Source: Bacillus_P idriensis_A (lineage in GTDB: Bacteria > Bacillota > Bacilli > Bacillales > Bacillaceae). From it: a DNA stretch of 64,000 nucleotides. Below the pieces are notes generated by a model, which saw only the letters and a program-made list of their open reading frames with translations, was not told the DNA's origin and made no database searches. This document shows, in pieces, positions 16,119 to 24,350 of this stretch. The stretch's first letter is position 1. Each line of letters begins with the position of its first letter. The translations under genes and the position numbers were made by a program. Location: the NCBI RefSeq assembly GCF_050483325.1, contig NZ_JBCMYF010000032.1, positions 62,001-126,000 on the forward strand, in the 5' to 3' direction.

Positions 16119-16964
16119 ATGGGGCAAAATTGTTTAGGAAGTATTCGTTCTCATTATGCAAGGTTAAGTGAAAAAGAAAAAAAGATTGCTGATTATATTT
16201 TGGAGAACCCGAAAGAAATTATTCATAGCACGATCAATGAAGTGGCAGATAATCTTGGTGTTGCAGAAGCAACTGTTTTCCGTTTTTGTAAGCGCATAGA
16301 TTTTAAAGGCTATCAGGCGATGAAAATTGCGCTTGCTTCTGAAATTATGAGCCCGATTCAGCAGATTTATGAAGAAATTAATGATAATGACAATGAAAAG
16401 GCTGTTGCTGAAAAAGTTTTTCACTCCAATATCCGTACACTTGAAAACACCCTTCAAATCTTGGATTTTACCTCCATTCAAAAGGCTGCAGGCATCCTTT
16501 CAAATGCAAACCGCGTTAATTTCTACGGGACGGGAGGATCAGCCATTATCGCGATGGATGCATACCATAAGTTTATTCGGACTGGAATTTCAGCCTATGC
16601 GTTTATTGACTCACACTTTCAGCTGATGTCGGCTTCACAGCTGACTGACCGCGATGTTGCCGTCGTGATTTCTCACTCAGGAACGAATAAGGATACCATC
16701 AAGGTGATGAATACAGCTAGAAAAAATGGGGCAAAAACCATTGGCATTACTGGATTTCCAAAATCTCCAATCGGTCAAAATGCGGATGTCTCTCTATATA
16801 CTAGCTCAGAAGAAACCGAGTATCGGTCAGAGGCGCTCGCTTCAAGAATTGGCCAGCTCAGTCTAATTGATGCTCTGTATGTAAACATGATGATTTCAAA
16901 TAAAGATGACGCAAAAAAATCATTGGAAAAAGTCAGGGATGCCATCTCGGAAACACGTGTATAA
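16119..16964 (+). CDS. RpiR/MurR-family regulator of gluconate genes
   Basis: Transcriptional regulator, 281 residues, with an N-terminal RpiR helix-turn-helix (IHSTINEVADNLGVAEATVF and RFCKRIDFKGYQAMKIALAS, residues 30-72) and a C-terminal sugar-isomerase (SIS) domain. The SIS domain shows VNFYGTGGSAIIAMDAYHKF and VVISHSGTNKDTIKVM, a phosphosugar-binding pattern. It sits between gntZ (divergent) and gntP (codirectional), so it is the likely local regulator with 6-phosphogluconate or a related ligand, replacing the GntR repressor of B. subtilis. That ligand is inferred. ATG 16119 follows GCGAGGT. A terminator at 17221-17253 separates it from gntP. Confidence 0.88.
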   Translation: MGQNCLGSIRSHYARLSEKEKKIADYILENPKEIIHSTINEVADNLGVAEATVFRFCKRIDFKGYQAMKIALASEIMSPIQQIYEEINDNDNEKAVAEKVFHSNIRTLENTLQILDFTSIQKAAGILSNANRVNFYGTGGSAIIAMDAYHKFIRTGISAYAFIDSHFQLMSASQLTDRDVAVVISHSGTNKDTIKVMNTARKNGAKTIGITGFPKSPIGQNADVSLYTSSEETEYRSEALASRIGQLSLIDALYVNMMISNKDDAKKSLEKVRDAISETRV

Positions 16965-16965
16965 G

Positions 16966-17085
16966 AAAAGCGGAAGCGCCCGTTTAGCTCAGGCATGACA
17001 GATAAGGATGTGCTAGTAAAGGTGCTTTTTGCCTTTACTAGCACATCCGTTCTGGCCGAGGAGTTGGGCGATGGAGCTAGACATC
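16966..17085 (+). repeat. Extragenic repeat with long perfect stem
   Basis: It begins AAAAGCGGAAGCGCCCG and ends GGCGATGGAGCTAGACAT. Inside, GGATGTGCTAGTAAAGG (17006-17022) pairs perfectly with its complement at 17032-17048 around a T-rich loop, a 17-bp hairpin. It starts two bases after the regulator's stop codon. Confidence 0.75.
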
Positions 17086-17120
17086 GAAGCGCAAAATTTT
17101 ATATTTTCTTATGTCTTTAG

Positions 17121-17197
17121 AAAAGCGGAAGCGCCCGTTTAGCTCAGGCATGACAGAACTGTTCTGGCGGAGGAGCCGGGTGATGGAGCTACGCATA
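17121..17197 (+). repeat. Extragenic repeat, short form
   Basis: It has the same ends as 16966-17085 (AAAAGCGGAAGCGCCCGTTT to GATGGAGCTACGCAT) but lacks the 17-bp hairpin insert, reading GACAGAACTGTTCTGGCGGA in its place. It therefore shows the insertion-free state of the element. Confidence 0.7.
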
Positions 17198-17220
17198 TAA
17201 AAAAATAATTATTCCACTCT

Positions 17221-17253
17221 AAAGAGAGAACCTCCTTGGTTCTCTCTTTTTTT
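17221..17253 (+). terminator. Terminator of RpiR regulator gene
   Basis: AAAGAGAGAACC (17221-17232) pairs with GGTTCTCTCTTT (17238-17249), followed by T. Confidence 0.9.
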
Positions 17254-17288
17254 GGCTCTTCAAAATAAAATATTTTTTCATAAATCTA

Positions 17289-17345
17289 TTGATTTTAAAA
17301 AAATTTTTTCATATAATCAGAGTCACTAGTTGAAAGTGCTTTCAA
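17289..17345 (+). promoter_or_regulatory. gntP promoter and cre site
   Basis: TTGATT (17289-17294), 17 bp and TATAAT (17312-17317) form a good sigma-A promoter with start near 17324. TTGAAAGTGCTTTCAA (17330-17345) is a near-palindromic CcpA cre just downstream, a roadblock position. ATTTTTTCATA elements at 17269-17286 and 17300-17318 match those near gntZ and may bind the RpiR regulator. Confidence 0.75.
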
Positions 17346-17372
17346 ATTTTCAAACAAGAAAGGATTTTATCC

Positions 17373-18722
17373 ATGTTATTACTTATTGTCTTTGCAGCAA
17401 TCGTTGCTCTTCTTCTGCTCATAACTGTGGCAAAGCTGAATCCTTTTGTCGCTTTAATTGTAACCGCTATCGGTGTTGGTCTTGCGACTGGAATGCCGCT
17501 TATTTCTGCAAATCCCGAGGTGCCTGGCATTATTGACTCGATCAAAGCAGGTATGGGAAATACGTTAGGATTTCTTGCAATCGTTCTTGCACTTGGTACA
17601 ATGCTTGGCAAAATGATGGCAGAATCAGGCGGTGCCGAGCGCATTGCCAACACTTTGATTGCAAAATTCGGAGAAAAAAATGTTCACTGGGCGATGATGT
17701 TTGTTGCTTTCATCGTTGGCATACCTGTATTCTTCCAGGTTGGTTTCGTTCTTTTGATTCCGCTTGTATTCACAATTGCACGCCGAACTGGAGTTTCCCT
17801 CGTCAGTCTTGGAGTTCCGCTTGTAGCCGGTTTATCGGTTGTGCATGGTTTAGTGCCGCCGCATCCAGCCGCAATGGCAGCTGTCGGAATCTTCAAAGCT
17901 GATGTAGGCATGACCATTCTTTATTCGATTATTGTCGGTCTTCCGACTGCTATTTTAGCAGGTCCTGTTTATGGTAAATGGATCGGAAAACGCATCCACA
18001 AAACCGTTCCAAAAGAAATTGGCGACCAGCTGACAGAACAAAAAGATGAAAAAGAGCTTCCAGGCTTTTTTAATACCGTTATTACAGTATTAATTCCTGT
18101 TTTCTTAATGCTTTCTGCTTCGATCGCCGAACTGTTTTTATCAAAAGAAAGCACAGCATTTGAAGTATTCCGATTCCTTGGAGATCCTGTTGTTGCTCTA
18201 TTAATCGCAACCGTTTACTCATTCTTCAGTCTCGGTTTCTTCCGCGGCATGAACCGTGATAAAATTCTGAAACTGACGAACGACTGCCTGGCTCCTACTG
18301 CTACAATTCTATTAGTAATCGGTGCAGGAGGCGCGTTCAATAAAGTTCTTCTCGATTCAGGCATTGGCGATTACATCGCACAGCTTGCACAAGAATCAAA
18401 CGTTTCACCTATTCTTCTTGCATGGGGAATTGCTGCAATGATTCGTGTTGCAACAGGTTCTGCCACTGTGTCTATGATGACAGCAGCCGGCATCGTTGCT
18501 CCAATTGCAGCTGTCGTGCCAGGTGTAAACCTTGAGCTGCTGGTTTTAGCAACAGGTGCAGGCTCCCTCATTCTGTCTCACGTGAATGATTCAGGTTTCT
18601 GGATGATTAAAGAGTATTTTGGAATGACAGTTAAAGAAACGCTTCAAACATGGACAGTGCTTGAAACGATCATTTCAGTTGCGGCACTTGTATTTATCTT
18701 ATTGCTAAGTATGTTTGTATAA
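17373..18722 (+). CDS. gntP: Gluconate:H+ symporter GntP
   Basis: Membrane permease importing gluconate, 449 residues with about 12-14 hydrophobic helices. GntP-family landmarks include GLATGMPLISANPEVPGIID, LGTMLGKMMAESGGAERIAN, GIPVFFQVGFVLLIPLVF, VHGLVPPHPAAMAAVGIF and the C-terminal SHVNDSGFWMIKEYFGMTVK. ATG 17373 follows GAAAGGA. Its promoter carries a cre site and elements shared with the gntZ promoter. Together with gntK and gntZ it completes a gluconate-to-ribulose-5-phosphate route. Confidence 0.97.
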   Translation: MLLLIVFAAIVALLLLITVAKLNPFVALIVTAIGVGLATGMPLISANPEVPGIIDSIKAGMGNTLGFLAIVLALGTMLGKMMAESGGAERIANTLIAKFGEKNVHWAMMFVAFIVGIPVFFQVGFVLLIPLVFTIARRTGVSLVSLGVPLVAGLSVVHGLVPPHPAAMAAVGIFKADVGMTILYSIIVGLPTAILAGPVYGKWIGKRIHKTVPKEIGDQLTEQKDEKELPGFFNTVITVLIPVFLMLSASIAELFLSKESTAFEVFRFLGDPVVALLIATVYSFFSLGFFRGMNRDKILKLTNDCLAPTATILLVIGAGGAFNKVLLDSGIGDYIAQLAQESNVSPILLAWGIAAMIRVATGSATVSMMTAAGIVAPIAAVVPGVNLELLVLATGAGSLILSHVNDSGFWMIKEYFGMTVKETLQTWTVLETIISVAALVFILLLSMFV

Positions 18723-18730
18723 AGATGAAA

Positions 18731-18766
18731 AATCCTCAGGCGATTGCCCCTGAGGATTTTTTTATG
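18731..18766. terminator. Terminator of gntP
   Basis: AAATCCTCAGG (18731-18741) pairs with CCTGAGGATTT (18750-18760), then T. It may also serve the convergent gene ending at 18762. Confidence 0.9.
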
Positions 18767-19064
18767 GTTTGATTTTAATTAATTGAAACACAGTCTTATT
18801 AATAATCTGTTTCCCGCGAAAAAAACTGACAGAATAAACAGCAGCTGCAATAATTATAGAGATAAGCAAATAGATTACCCAGTACATTTGTGTCCCTGCA
18901 TGATAGATGCTCAGTGCAAATGCACCCATGAACCATATGAAAATATGCAGAAGATGCTGAAGTTTGTATCGCTTTCGCTCCGCTATGGCCTCAATAAAAA
19001 AGACCGTATAGACGGCAGCAAGAAGCGCATAAATAAAAGAAACTACTACAAGCATAACAAACAT
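18762..19064 (-). CDS. Small membrane protein, unknown function
   Basis: 100 residues with three predicted membrane helices: residues 3-25, 38-55 and 61-80. The second helix region contains HLLHIFIWFMGAFALSIYHA and the tail is lysine-rich (IKIKP). No family is recognised. It is alone on the minus strand between gntP and the marR-type unit, and its stop overlaps the gntP terminator. Confidence 0.55.
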   Translation of the reverse strand: MFVMLVVVSFIYALLAAVYTVFFIEAIAERKRYKLQHLLHIFIWFMGAFALSIYHAGTQMYWVIYLLISIIIAAAVYSVSFFRGKQIINKTVFQLIKIKP

Positions 19065-19138
19065 GCATCATCACGCTCCTTTAAAAGCTCCTTTATTTTC
19101 TCACAATTGATGTCTGCTTTAAAGAAATATATCCAATA

Positions 19139-19188
19139 GTTACCCAGGTAACTTATTTATGAATGTATGTTATAATTACCTAGGTAAC
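19139..19188 (+). promoter_or_regulatory. MarR promoter with two palindromic operators
   Basis: GTTACCCAGGTAAC (19139-19152) and ATTACCTAGGTAAC (19175-19188) are two near-identical palindromes whose centres are 36 bp apart. An extended -10 (TGTTATAAT, 19168-19176) touches the second, so a bound MarR dimer would occlude the promoter and repress its own operon. Confidence 0.75.
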
Positions 19189-19209
19189 TAATTTCCGAGG
19201 AGAAATGAA

Positions 19210-19644
19210 ATGTCAGACATAAATCAAAATATCTTCCACTCCATCCAGCAGCTTTCAAGGCAGCTTACAAAACGCCTGAATGAGGTCCTGCAGCCTCATG
19301 GACTTTTCAGTGCTCAATGGACTGTTTTATTCACATTAAAAAAATATGGAACACTGACACAGACAGAGCTGTGCGACTATCTCTCAATTGAAGCTCCGCC
19401 TATGACCCGAACGATTCAGAGGCTTGTGAAGCAAGGATATGTTCTGCAAATTCCAGGTTCAGATAAACGGACAAAGCATATTAAGCTTACAGATAAAGCA
19501 ATAAATGAGTATGCTCTATGGGAAAAATCCGTTTTAGAAATGGAGAATGATTTACTAAATGGAATTCCTGATGATATGCAAGCTCCTCTCCGGACATACA
19601 TCCAGCAATGGCTTCAGCACATAAGAAAGACAGAACGGGGATGA
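19210..19644 (+). CDS. MarR-family transcriptional repressor
   Basis: Winged-helix repressor, 144 residues. The DNA-binding segment spans SAQWTVLFTLKKYGTLTQTE through LCDYLSIEAPPMTRTIQRLV to QGYVLQIPGSDKRTKHIKLT (residues 35-97), including the conserved wing D-x-R. It resembles YwoH of B. subtilis, which accompanies the MFS gene ywoG; the assignment is by arrangement and resemblance only. The two palindromes before it imply autoregulation. The next gene starts four bases after its stop. Confidence 0.88.
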   Translation: MSDINQNIFHSIQQLSRQLTKRLNEVLQPHGLFSAQWTVLFTLKKYGTLTQTELCDYLSIEAPPMTRTIQRLVKQGYVLQIPGSDKRTKHIKLTDKAINEYALWEKSVLEMENDLLNGIPDDMQAPLRTYIQQWLQHIRKTERG

Positions 19645-19648
19645 AAGA

Positions 19649-20872
19649 ATGAAAGAACAAAAACTATGGACGAAAGATTTTCTCTCTATTTCATTAAGCA
19701 GCTTTTTTCTATTTTTAACATTTTATTATTTGCTTGTCACACTTCCGATTTATTCTCTTCATGACTTAAACGGCAAGCCAGCTCAAGCAGGCCTGATTGT
19801 GACCATTTTTCTGCTTGCAGCGATTGTCATCCGCCCTTTTGCGGGCAAGTGGATTGAGCGCTATGGAAAAAGGATTGTGCTGATATCCTCTCTTTCTATC
19901 TTTGCTATAGGATCTCTTCTCTACTATTTAACAAATACAATGAACGGATTGTTTCTTCTCCGCTTTTTTCACGGGATTGGATTCGGCATGGCTACAACAG
20001 CTGCAGGAGCGATTGTTGCAGATATTATTCCTGAAACCCGCCGCGGGGAAGGAATGGGCTACTATGCGATGTCAATGAACCTTGCCATGGTTATCGGTCC
20101 ATTTCTGGGACTTACCGCAATGGAAGAATGGGGAACAGCAGTGATGTTTTGCATCTGTATCTTTACTGCCTTTTTCTCTCTGTTCTCAGGTCTGATCATT
20201 AAGCTGCCAAAGACTGTAAAAGCAGGCAGCAAAGTGATTCCTTCAGCCGGCAATAAAGGGATGAAAGGATTATTCGAACCAACAGCGATTTCGATTGCCC
20301 TTGTTGCAGGATTATTTGCCCTTGTCTATGCTTCTATTCTTTCATTTGTTTCGGTTTATGCAAAAGAAATAGGCTTAATTGAGGCAGCAAGCTACTTCTT
20401 TGTCGTATATGCCATCGTAATGCTGATTGCAAGACCATTCACAGGAAAATGGTTTGATCAATACGGGGCAAACGTCATTATTTATCCTGCGATTGTTTGT
20501 TTTGCTGCCGGCATGGTGCTTTTAAGTATGGCGGATACATCGTTTACCTTTTTACTGTCTGCAGCTCTTATCGGCTTAGGCTGGGGTACACTGTTTCCAA
20601 GTTTTCAAACGATTGCTATACAGTCTGCTGAACCGAAAAAACGAGGACTTGCAACAGCAACGTTCCTCTCCATTTTTGATATCGGAATCGGAATTGGCTC
20701 CTTCCTTGTAGGTGTCATCACGACTAAAATTGCTTTTAGTTCTCTGTATTTCTTCAGTTCATTTTTTATCCTCGGATGTCTTGCCGTGTATTATTTTCTG
20801 CATGGCAAAACCGCAGCTTTTGCTCAAGATGAGAATTCAGAACCGGAAACTAAACTAAGAGCAAATGGATAA
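19649..20872 (+). CDS. MFS drug efflux transporter
   Basis: Major facilitator protein with 12 helices, 407 residues. Motif A is seen as RPFAGKWIERYGKR after helix 2 and repeated as RPFTGKWFDQYGAN after helix 8. The helix 5 region reads MGYYAMSMNLAMVIGPFLGL, a motif C-like G-P pattern typical of antiporters. Co-transcription with the MarR repressor suggests efflux of the toxic compound that the repressor senses. It is close in kind to YwoG-type multidrug exporters. A terminator follows. Confidence 0.88.
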   Translation: MKEQKLWTKDFLSISLSSFFLFLTFYYLLVTLPIYSLHDLNGKPAQAGLIVTIFLLAAIVIRPFAGKWIERYGKRIVLISSLSIFAIGSLLYYLTNTMNGLFLLRFFHGIGFGMATTAAGAIVADIIPETRRGEGMGYYAMSMNLAMVIGPFLGLTAMEEWGTAVMFCICIFTAFFSLFSGLIIKLPKTVKAGSKVIPSAGNKGMKGLFEPTAISIALVAGLFALVYASILSFVSVYAKEIGLIEAASYFFVVYAIVMLIARPFTGKWFDQYGANVIIYPAIVCFAAGMVLLSMADTSFTFLLSAALIGLGWGTLFPSFQTIAIQSAEPKKRGLATATFLSIFDIGIGIGSFLVGVITTKIAFSSLYFFSSFFILGCLAVYYFLHGKTAAFAQDENSEPETKLRANG

Positions 20873-20879
20873 TTGGAAG

Positions 20880-20909
20880 CCATCACTTCAAATAGGAGTG
20901 ATGGTTTTT
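20880..20909 (+). terminator. Terminator of marR-MFS operon
   Basis: CCATCACT (20880-20887) pairs with AGTGATGG (20897-20904), followed by TTTTTC. The stretch 20910-21092 shows nothing but an AT-rich leader. Confidence 0.85.
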
Positions 20910-21092
20910 CTTTTAGCTCTTTTGTATTCTTTGTTGCTGTTAAACCAACTATTTAAAACTTGAGTGGATTGGAGCGGAAAGGAACGGGTATCATTTAAAA
21001 TCCTAATAATAACGATAATTAATATTTATTTTACTAATAATAAATTCGCTGATAAAGTAAAAGGAGAACGAATTGCTTAGGAAGTGTACATC

Positions 21093-22106
21093 ATGATAAA
21101 AAATCAAACAAAGGAAAAACAGCAGCGGTTTCCATTTATACAGGGAATTTTGCTGACATTAATATTTGCAGCTGCAGCTTCTTATCTATCAAGCTTCTCC
21201 TTATTTTCTGTTATCGGACCGCTTATTATCGCCATGATGATTGGAATCATGTGGAGAACTTTTGCCGGTATTAGTGAACCAGTGCTTGCAGGAGCAGTAT
21301 TTTCAAGTAAAAAGCTATTGCGCTTTGGCATTATCTTGCTCGGAATGAGACTGAATTTGTCAGATCTCTATCATGCAGGATTCAATGTATTTATCCTGTC
21401 CCTGATTGTCATCCTCTTTACCATACCTCTTGTATATGCACTATCCCGATTACTCAAAGTGGATAAGAAAATCAGTATTCTCACCGCCTGCGGAACAGCG
21501 ATTTGCGGTGCCGCTGCAGTTGCAGCCATCGCCCCAATAGTAAAAGCGAATGACGAAGAGACTGCTGTGAGTGCAGGAACCATTGCTATTTTAGGCACGG
21601 CCTTTACCTTTCTTTACACCTTTATCTATTCATTTATTAATCTAACACCCTATGGGTTCGGTGCTTTTTCGGGAGGAACGCTTCATGAAGTTGCACATGT
21701 CATAGCTGCGGCATCGATCGGAGGAACCGAAGCAGAGGATATGGCCATAATCGTAAAATTAACCCGTGTCGCCCTGCTTGTACCCGCTGCTTTAATAGTC
21801 GGAATCCTATTTAGAGAAAAAAAGACAGATGGGACTCCCTCATCCTTGCCAATCCCATGGTTTATTCTTGGATTCCTTTTCATGAGCGGATTGAATACAG
21901 CCGGGATTGCATCAGAGGAAACGGCTGCTTTTATTGTCTTCTTATCCTACCTATTAATTGGCATGGCCATGGCCGGACTTGGATTGAACGTCAACTTAAA
22001 GTCTTTTAAAAAGCTTGGCGCTAAGCCGCTGATTGCCGGTTTGACAGGGTCGCTGGTGCTGTCTGCAGCGGGGTATGGGTTAGTATTGTTATTGGGGTTG
22101 AATTAA
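21093..22106 (+). CDS. YeiH-family putative sulfate exporter
   Basis: Integral membrane protein of the YeiH (UPF0324) family, 337 residues with about nine or ten helices. Family blocks are IGPLIIAMMIGIMWR, LLRFGIILLGMRLNLSDL, ILTACGTAICGAAAVAAIAP, FSGGTLHEVAHVIAAASIGG and GMAMAGLGLNVNLKSFKKLG. The role (sulfate or sulfur-anion export) is proposed for the family and not proven. ATG 21093 is chosen because AGGAAG lies eight bases upstream; GTG 21084 in the same frame overlaps that site. Confidence 0.88.
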   Translation: MIKNQTKEKQQRFPFIQGILLTLIFAAAASYLSSFSLFSVIGPLIIAMMIGIMWRTFAGISEPVLAGAVFSSKKLLRFGIILLGMRLNLSDLYHAGFNVFILSLIVILFTIPLVYALSRLLKVDKKISILTACGTAICGAAAVAAIAPIVKANDEETAVSAGTIAILGTAFTFLYTFIYSFINLTPYGFGAFSGGTLHEVAHVIAAASIGGTEAEDMAIIVKLTRVALLVPAALIVGILFREKKTDGTPSSLPIPWFILGFLFMSGLNTAGIASEETAAFIVFLSYLLIGMAMAGLGLNVNLKSFKKLGAKPLIAGLTGSLVLSAAGYGLVLLLGLN

Positions 22107-22114
22107 ACAAATAA

Positions 22115-22137
22115 AGCCGGTCATTGCCTGACCGGCT
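22115..22137. terminator. Bidirectional terminator
   Basis: AGCCGGTCA pairs with TGACCGGCT across TTGCC, between two convergent genes, with A- and T-rich flanks. Confidence 0.85.
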
Positions 22138-22139
22138 CT

Positions 22140-22619
22140 TTATTTACCTATCAACTCTCTTACCCTCTTCTCAAGCAATTCTGCCCCGCCATACCCAGTC
22201 AGCACACTCACTATTTCTCCATTCCTGTCTATAAAAAAAGTAGTAGGCACTGCTGCCACTCTGTACAGGGAAGAAGCTTCCCCTGTTCGATCAAGCAATA
22301 CTGGAAATGAAAATCCATGGTCTTTAGCGAACATATACGCTCCTTCCGCGGAATCCTGATTCGTCATGTTCACTGCATAAATCATCACCTGACCGTTATA
22401 TTTCTCTGCAAGAGTCACTAAGTCAGGTGCCTCCATTTTGCACGGACCGCACCAGGATGCCCAGAAGTTCAGGACAATGGGCTGATTGTAGGGCGGTTTT
22501 AATTCGTGTTCTTTCTGGTTGATATCCGTCAGCTTAAGTTCAGGTGCTATTGCTGCAGCAGATTGTCCCAGCGGGATCCAAAAGCAGAAAAGAACAACTA
22601 GCAGAATCATTTGCCTCAT
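22140..22619 (-). CDS. TlpA/ResA-like thiol-disulfide oxidoreductase
   Basis: Extracytoplasmic thioredoxin-fold protein of 159 residues from ATG 22619. Residues 3-21 form a signal peptide or anchor. The active site is NFWASWCGPCKMEAPDL (WCGPC near residue 56), followed by the cis-proline region VAAVPTTFFIDRNGEI. It may reduce apocytochrome or other exported disulfides, as ResA and StoA do. The frame begins at GTG 22628, but GGAAGG eight bases before ATG 22619 decides the start. It is not next to cytochrome maturation genes, so the partner is unknown. Confidence 0.87.
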   Translation of the reverse strand: MRQMILLVVLFCFWIPLGQSAAAIAPELKLTDINQKEHELKPPYNQPIVLNFWASWCGPCKMEAPDLVTLAEKYNGQVMIYAVNMTNQDSAEGAYMFAKDHGFSFPVLLDRTGEASSLYRVAAVPTTFFIDRNGEIVSVLTGYGGAELLEKRVRELIGK

Positions 22620-22725
22620 AAAGATCACCTTCCTTTTTTATCCTTATCTTTCTCCTTGAAGAATGGACATATTCCTGTAAGACGAGCGTACATATGAAGT
22701 AAGAAGTTTTTGAAAGGAGCGGCTG

Positions 22726-23052
22726 GTGTTGCTGTCTAAAACAAGTTCAAAAATCTTCACCCTCTTTTTTCTCGTCCTCCTGATTGGAACGATGGCCTAT
22801 TTAGATTCATTTCAGGCACGAAACACGGAAACCGGCACTTTTCCTATGGCTGCTGATGAAGAAGCAGAGACTTCAGCAAAGGAGCAGCTGCTTTTTACAG
22901 TGTTTGAGGATAAGAAAATTGCATCCGAAGTAAAAGATGGATATAGAGTGGAAACGTATCAGGAGTTTGAAGTTCTTAAAGATGCAGATGGAAAAACAGT
23001 TGAAGTGAAGCCGACAGAAAACTACAGTTATTTAAAGTATAAAGAAGAATAA
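22726..23052 (+). CDS. Membrane-anchored hypothetical protein
   Basis: 108 residues (start GTG 22726 or TTG 22729, AAAGGAG six to nine bases upstream). Residues 9-26 (IFTLFFLVLLIGTMAYL) form a signal anchor. The rest is an acidic, hydrophilic extracytoplasmic domain with beta-like segments (DGYRVETYQEFEVLKDADGK). No family recognised. It is monocistronic, with a strong hairpin after it. Confidence 0.55.
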   Translation: MLLSKTSSKIFTLFFLVLLIGTMAYLDSFQARNTETGTFPMAADEEAETSAKEQLLFTVFEDKKIASEVKDGYRVETYQEFEVLKDADGKTVEVKPTENYSYLKYKEE

Positions 23053-23058
23053 ATAACA

Positions 23059-23087
23059 AAAAGCTGATCTGTATGAAGATCAGCTTT
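23059..23087. terminator. Bidirectional terminator
   Basis: AAAAGCTGATCT pairs with AGATCAGCTTT across GTATGA, serving the hypothetical gene and the convergent immA-type gene. Confidence 0.85.
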
Positions 23088-23088
23088 A

Positions 23089-23859
23089 TCATTTCGAAAG
23101 CATAATATATCCTTTGTTATACAGCTTTCCATTCTTCTGAAATTTTGAAGGATAGGTTTCCACAAGATATTCTCCCTGCACATGGCCAATCCCTACTTGC
23201 ATTGTTTCCTCAAATGGCGCATTTTGATAAAACGAATCCGCCAGCTGCCGTTCTTTTCCGATTGAAAGTCCTTTAGGCACAAAAATGTCCCAATCTTCCA
23301 GTGGAATCACACCTGAGATCGCCAAATCCCGGCGGCCGGCAGCATGAAAATCTGTCACCATCAAAATAGTCCGCTTTTGATTTGCGGCACAGCCTGCAAA
23401 TTTGACCGCAACGGCTTCTAATGAAGCATGAAAGAACTTAGTGAGCGGCTTAAAGGAGGACAATTTCTCCCCATGCTGATTCATCTGCCGCTTAAATTCA
23501 TCTGTTGGAAGCAAGAGCTCAGACGCCACTTCATCACAAAGCCTCTCCATTTCATTTTGCTCACTTTCCTTTTTTCTGTACTGAATATGATCAAACTCAT
23601 CCATCAGCGTATGAGCAATTTCATGGGCAATCGTAAAATTCTGCCTCCTCGGCGGATCAAAAATATTAACGTATGCAGCCAATTTCCCATCCTGAATAAG
23701 GAGCTTGCCGGATTGATCGTCCTCCATATATTTTTCCCGAACCGTAATCCCAGCCAGCGAAGCAAGCATTTTCATATTGACTGGAAATGATCCGCCAAAA
23801 CTAAAATAATCGTCCATTAACTGTCGTGCCCTAAACAGTGCTTTTTCTCTGGAATTCAT
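23089..23859 (-). CDS. ImmA/IrrE-type metallopeptidase
   Basis: Zinc-dependent peptidase of the ImmA/IrrE family, about 256 residues. The catalytic site is TIAHEIAHTLMDEFDH (HEIAH at 79-83 from ATG 23859) with a downstream glutamate in RLCDEVASELLLP, the usual third ligand. In ICEBs1 and Deinococcus, relatives cleave an XRE repressor; here the XRE gene lies immediately upstream with TAGaATG coupling, so the XRE protein is the probable target. A C-terminal domain of about 110 residues follows the protease core and may sense a ligand. TTG 23874 is an alternative start without better RBS support. Confidence 0.88.
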   Translation of the reverse strand: MNSREKALFRARQLMDDYFSFGGSFPVNMKMLASLAGITVREKYMEDDQSGKLLIQDGKLAAYVNIFDPPRRQNFTIAHEIAHTLMDEFDHIQYRKKESEQNEMERLCDEVASELLLPTDEFKRQMNQHGEKLSSFKPLTKFFHASLEAVAVKFAGCAANQKRTILMVTDFHAAGRRDLAISGVIPLEDWDIFVPKGLSIGKERQLADSFYQNAPFEETMQVGIGHVQGEYLVETYPSKFQKNGKLYNKGYIMLSK

Positions 23860-23860
23860 T

Positions 23861-24241
23861 CTATTCGCTCTCAATTGAGGTTTTTATGGCCAGGAAGATT
23901 TTCTCCCATTCATCTTCAGCAGTTGGCTGTTTCCCTCTATATTTAATGTTTGCAAGCATCTGAATCTGTTCTTCGTAAAGCCCGTTCTTCTCTGCAAAAG
24001 CAAGTAGACTTGCAGGTACATCCGCCTGACGGTTGAGAATAACCTCTTTTCCCATCAGCTGCCCCATTGTTACATCAAGCGCGATGGCGAGCTGATATAG
24101 CTTTTCAGCGGAAATTTGTTTGTTTGGCGTATTCTCAATTTGTGAAAGATAAGGTTTAGAGACTCCCGATTCACTCGAGAGTTTTGCTAAAGTCCAGCCT
24201 TTTTTTACCCTGAACTCTTTAACATACTTTCCAATATTCAA
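23861..24241 (-). CDS. XRE-family transcriptional regulator
   Basis: Helix-turn-helix repressor, 127 residues. The N-terminal HTH spans YVKEFRVKKGWTLAKLSSES and GVSKPYLSQIENTPNKQISA (residues 5-44). A helical C terminus (residues 75-127) may dimerise or contact the protease. The start is TTG 24241, preceded by AGAGGAGGAG; the upstream in-frame ATG codons lie inside the operator region. Two identical operators (GTTTGCAATAGCAAAC) lie between it and the divergent BtrH_N-like gene, one close to each promoter, so it probably represses both directions and is relieved by the ImmA-type protease. Confidence 0.9.
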   Translation of the reverse strand: MNIGKYVKEFRVKKGWTLAKLSSESGVSKPYLSQIENTPNKQISAEKLYQLAIALDVTMGQLMGKEVILNRQADVPASLLAFAEKNGLYEEQIQMLANIKYRGKQPTAEDEWEKIFLAIKTSIESE

Positions 24242-24278
24242 CGAAACTCCTCCTCTTGCTCTTAATATAATAAATTTT

Positions 24279-24333
24279 GTTTGCAATAGCAAACTCATGT
24301 TGATATAGTAAAAGAAAGTTTGCAATAGCAAAC
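24279..24333. promoter_or_regulatory. Twin operators of the XRE regulator
   Basis: GTTTGCAATAGCAAAC occurs twice without change, at 24279-24294 and 24318-24333, 39 bp apart. Each is a 6-4-6 palindrome, typical for XRE dimers. They occupy the only intergenic space between the divergent xre-immA and btrH-srpbcc units. Confidence 0.85.
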
Positions 24334-24350
24334 ACTCTGGAGGTACAAAT

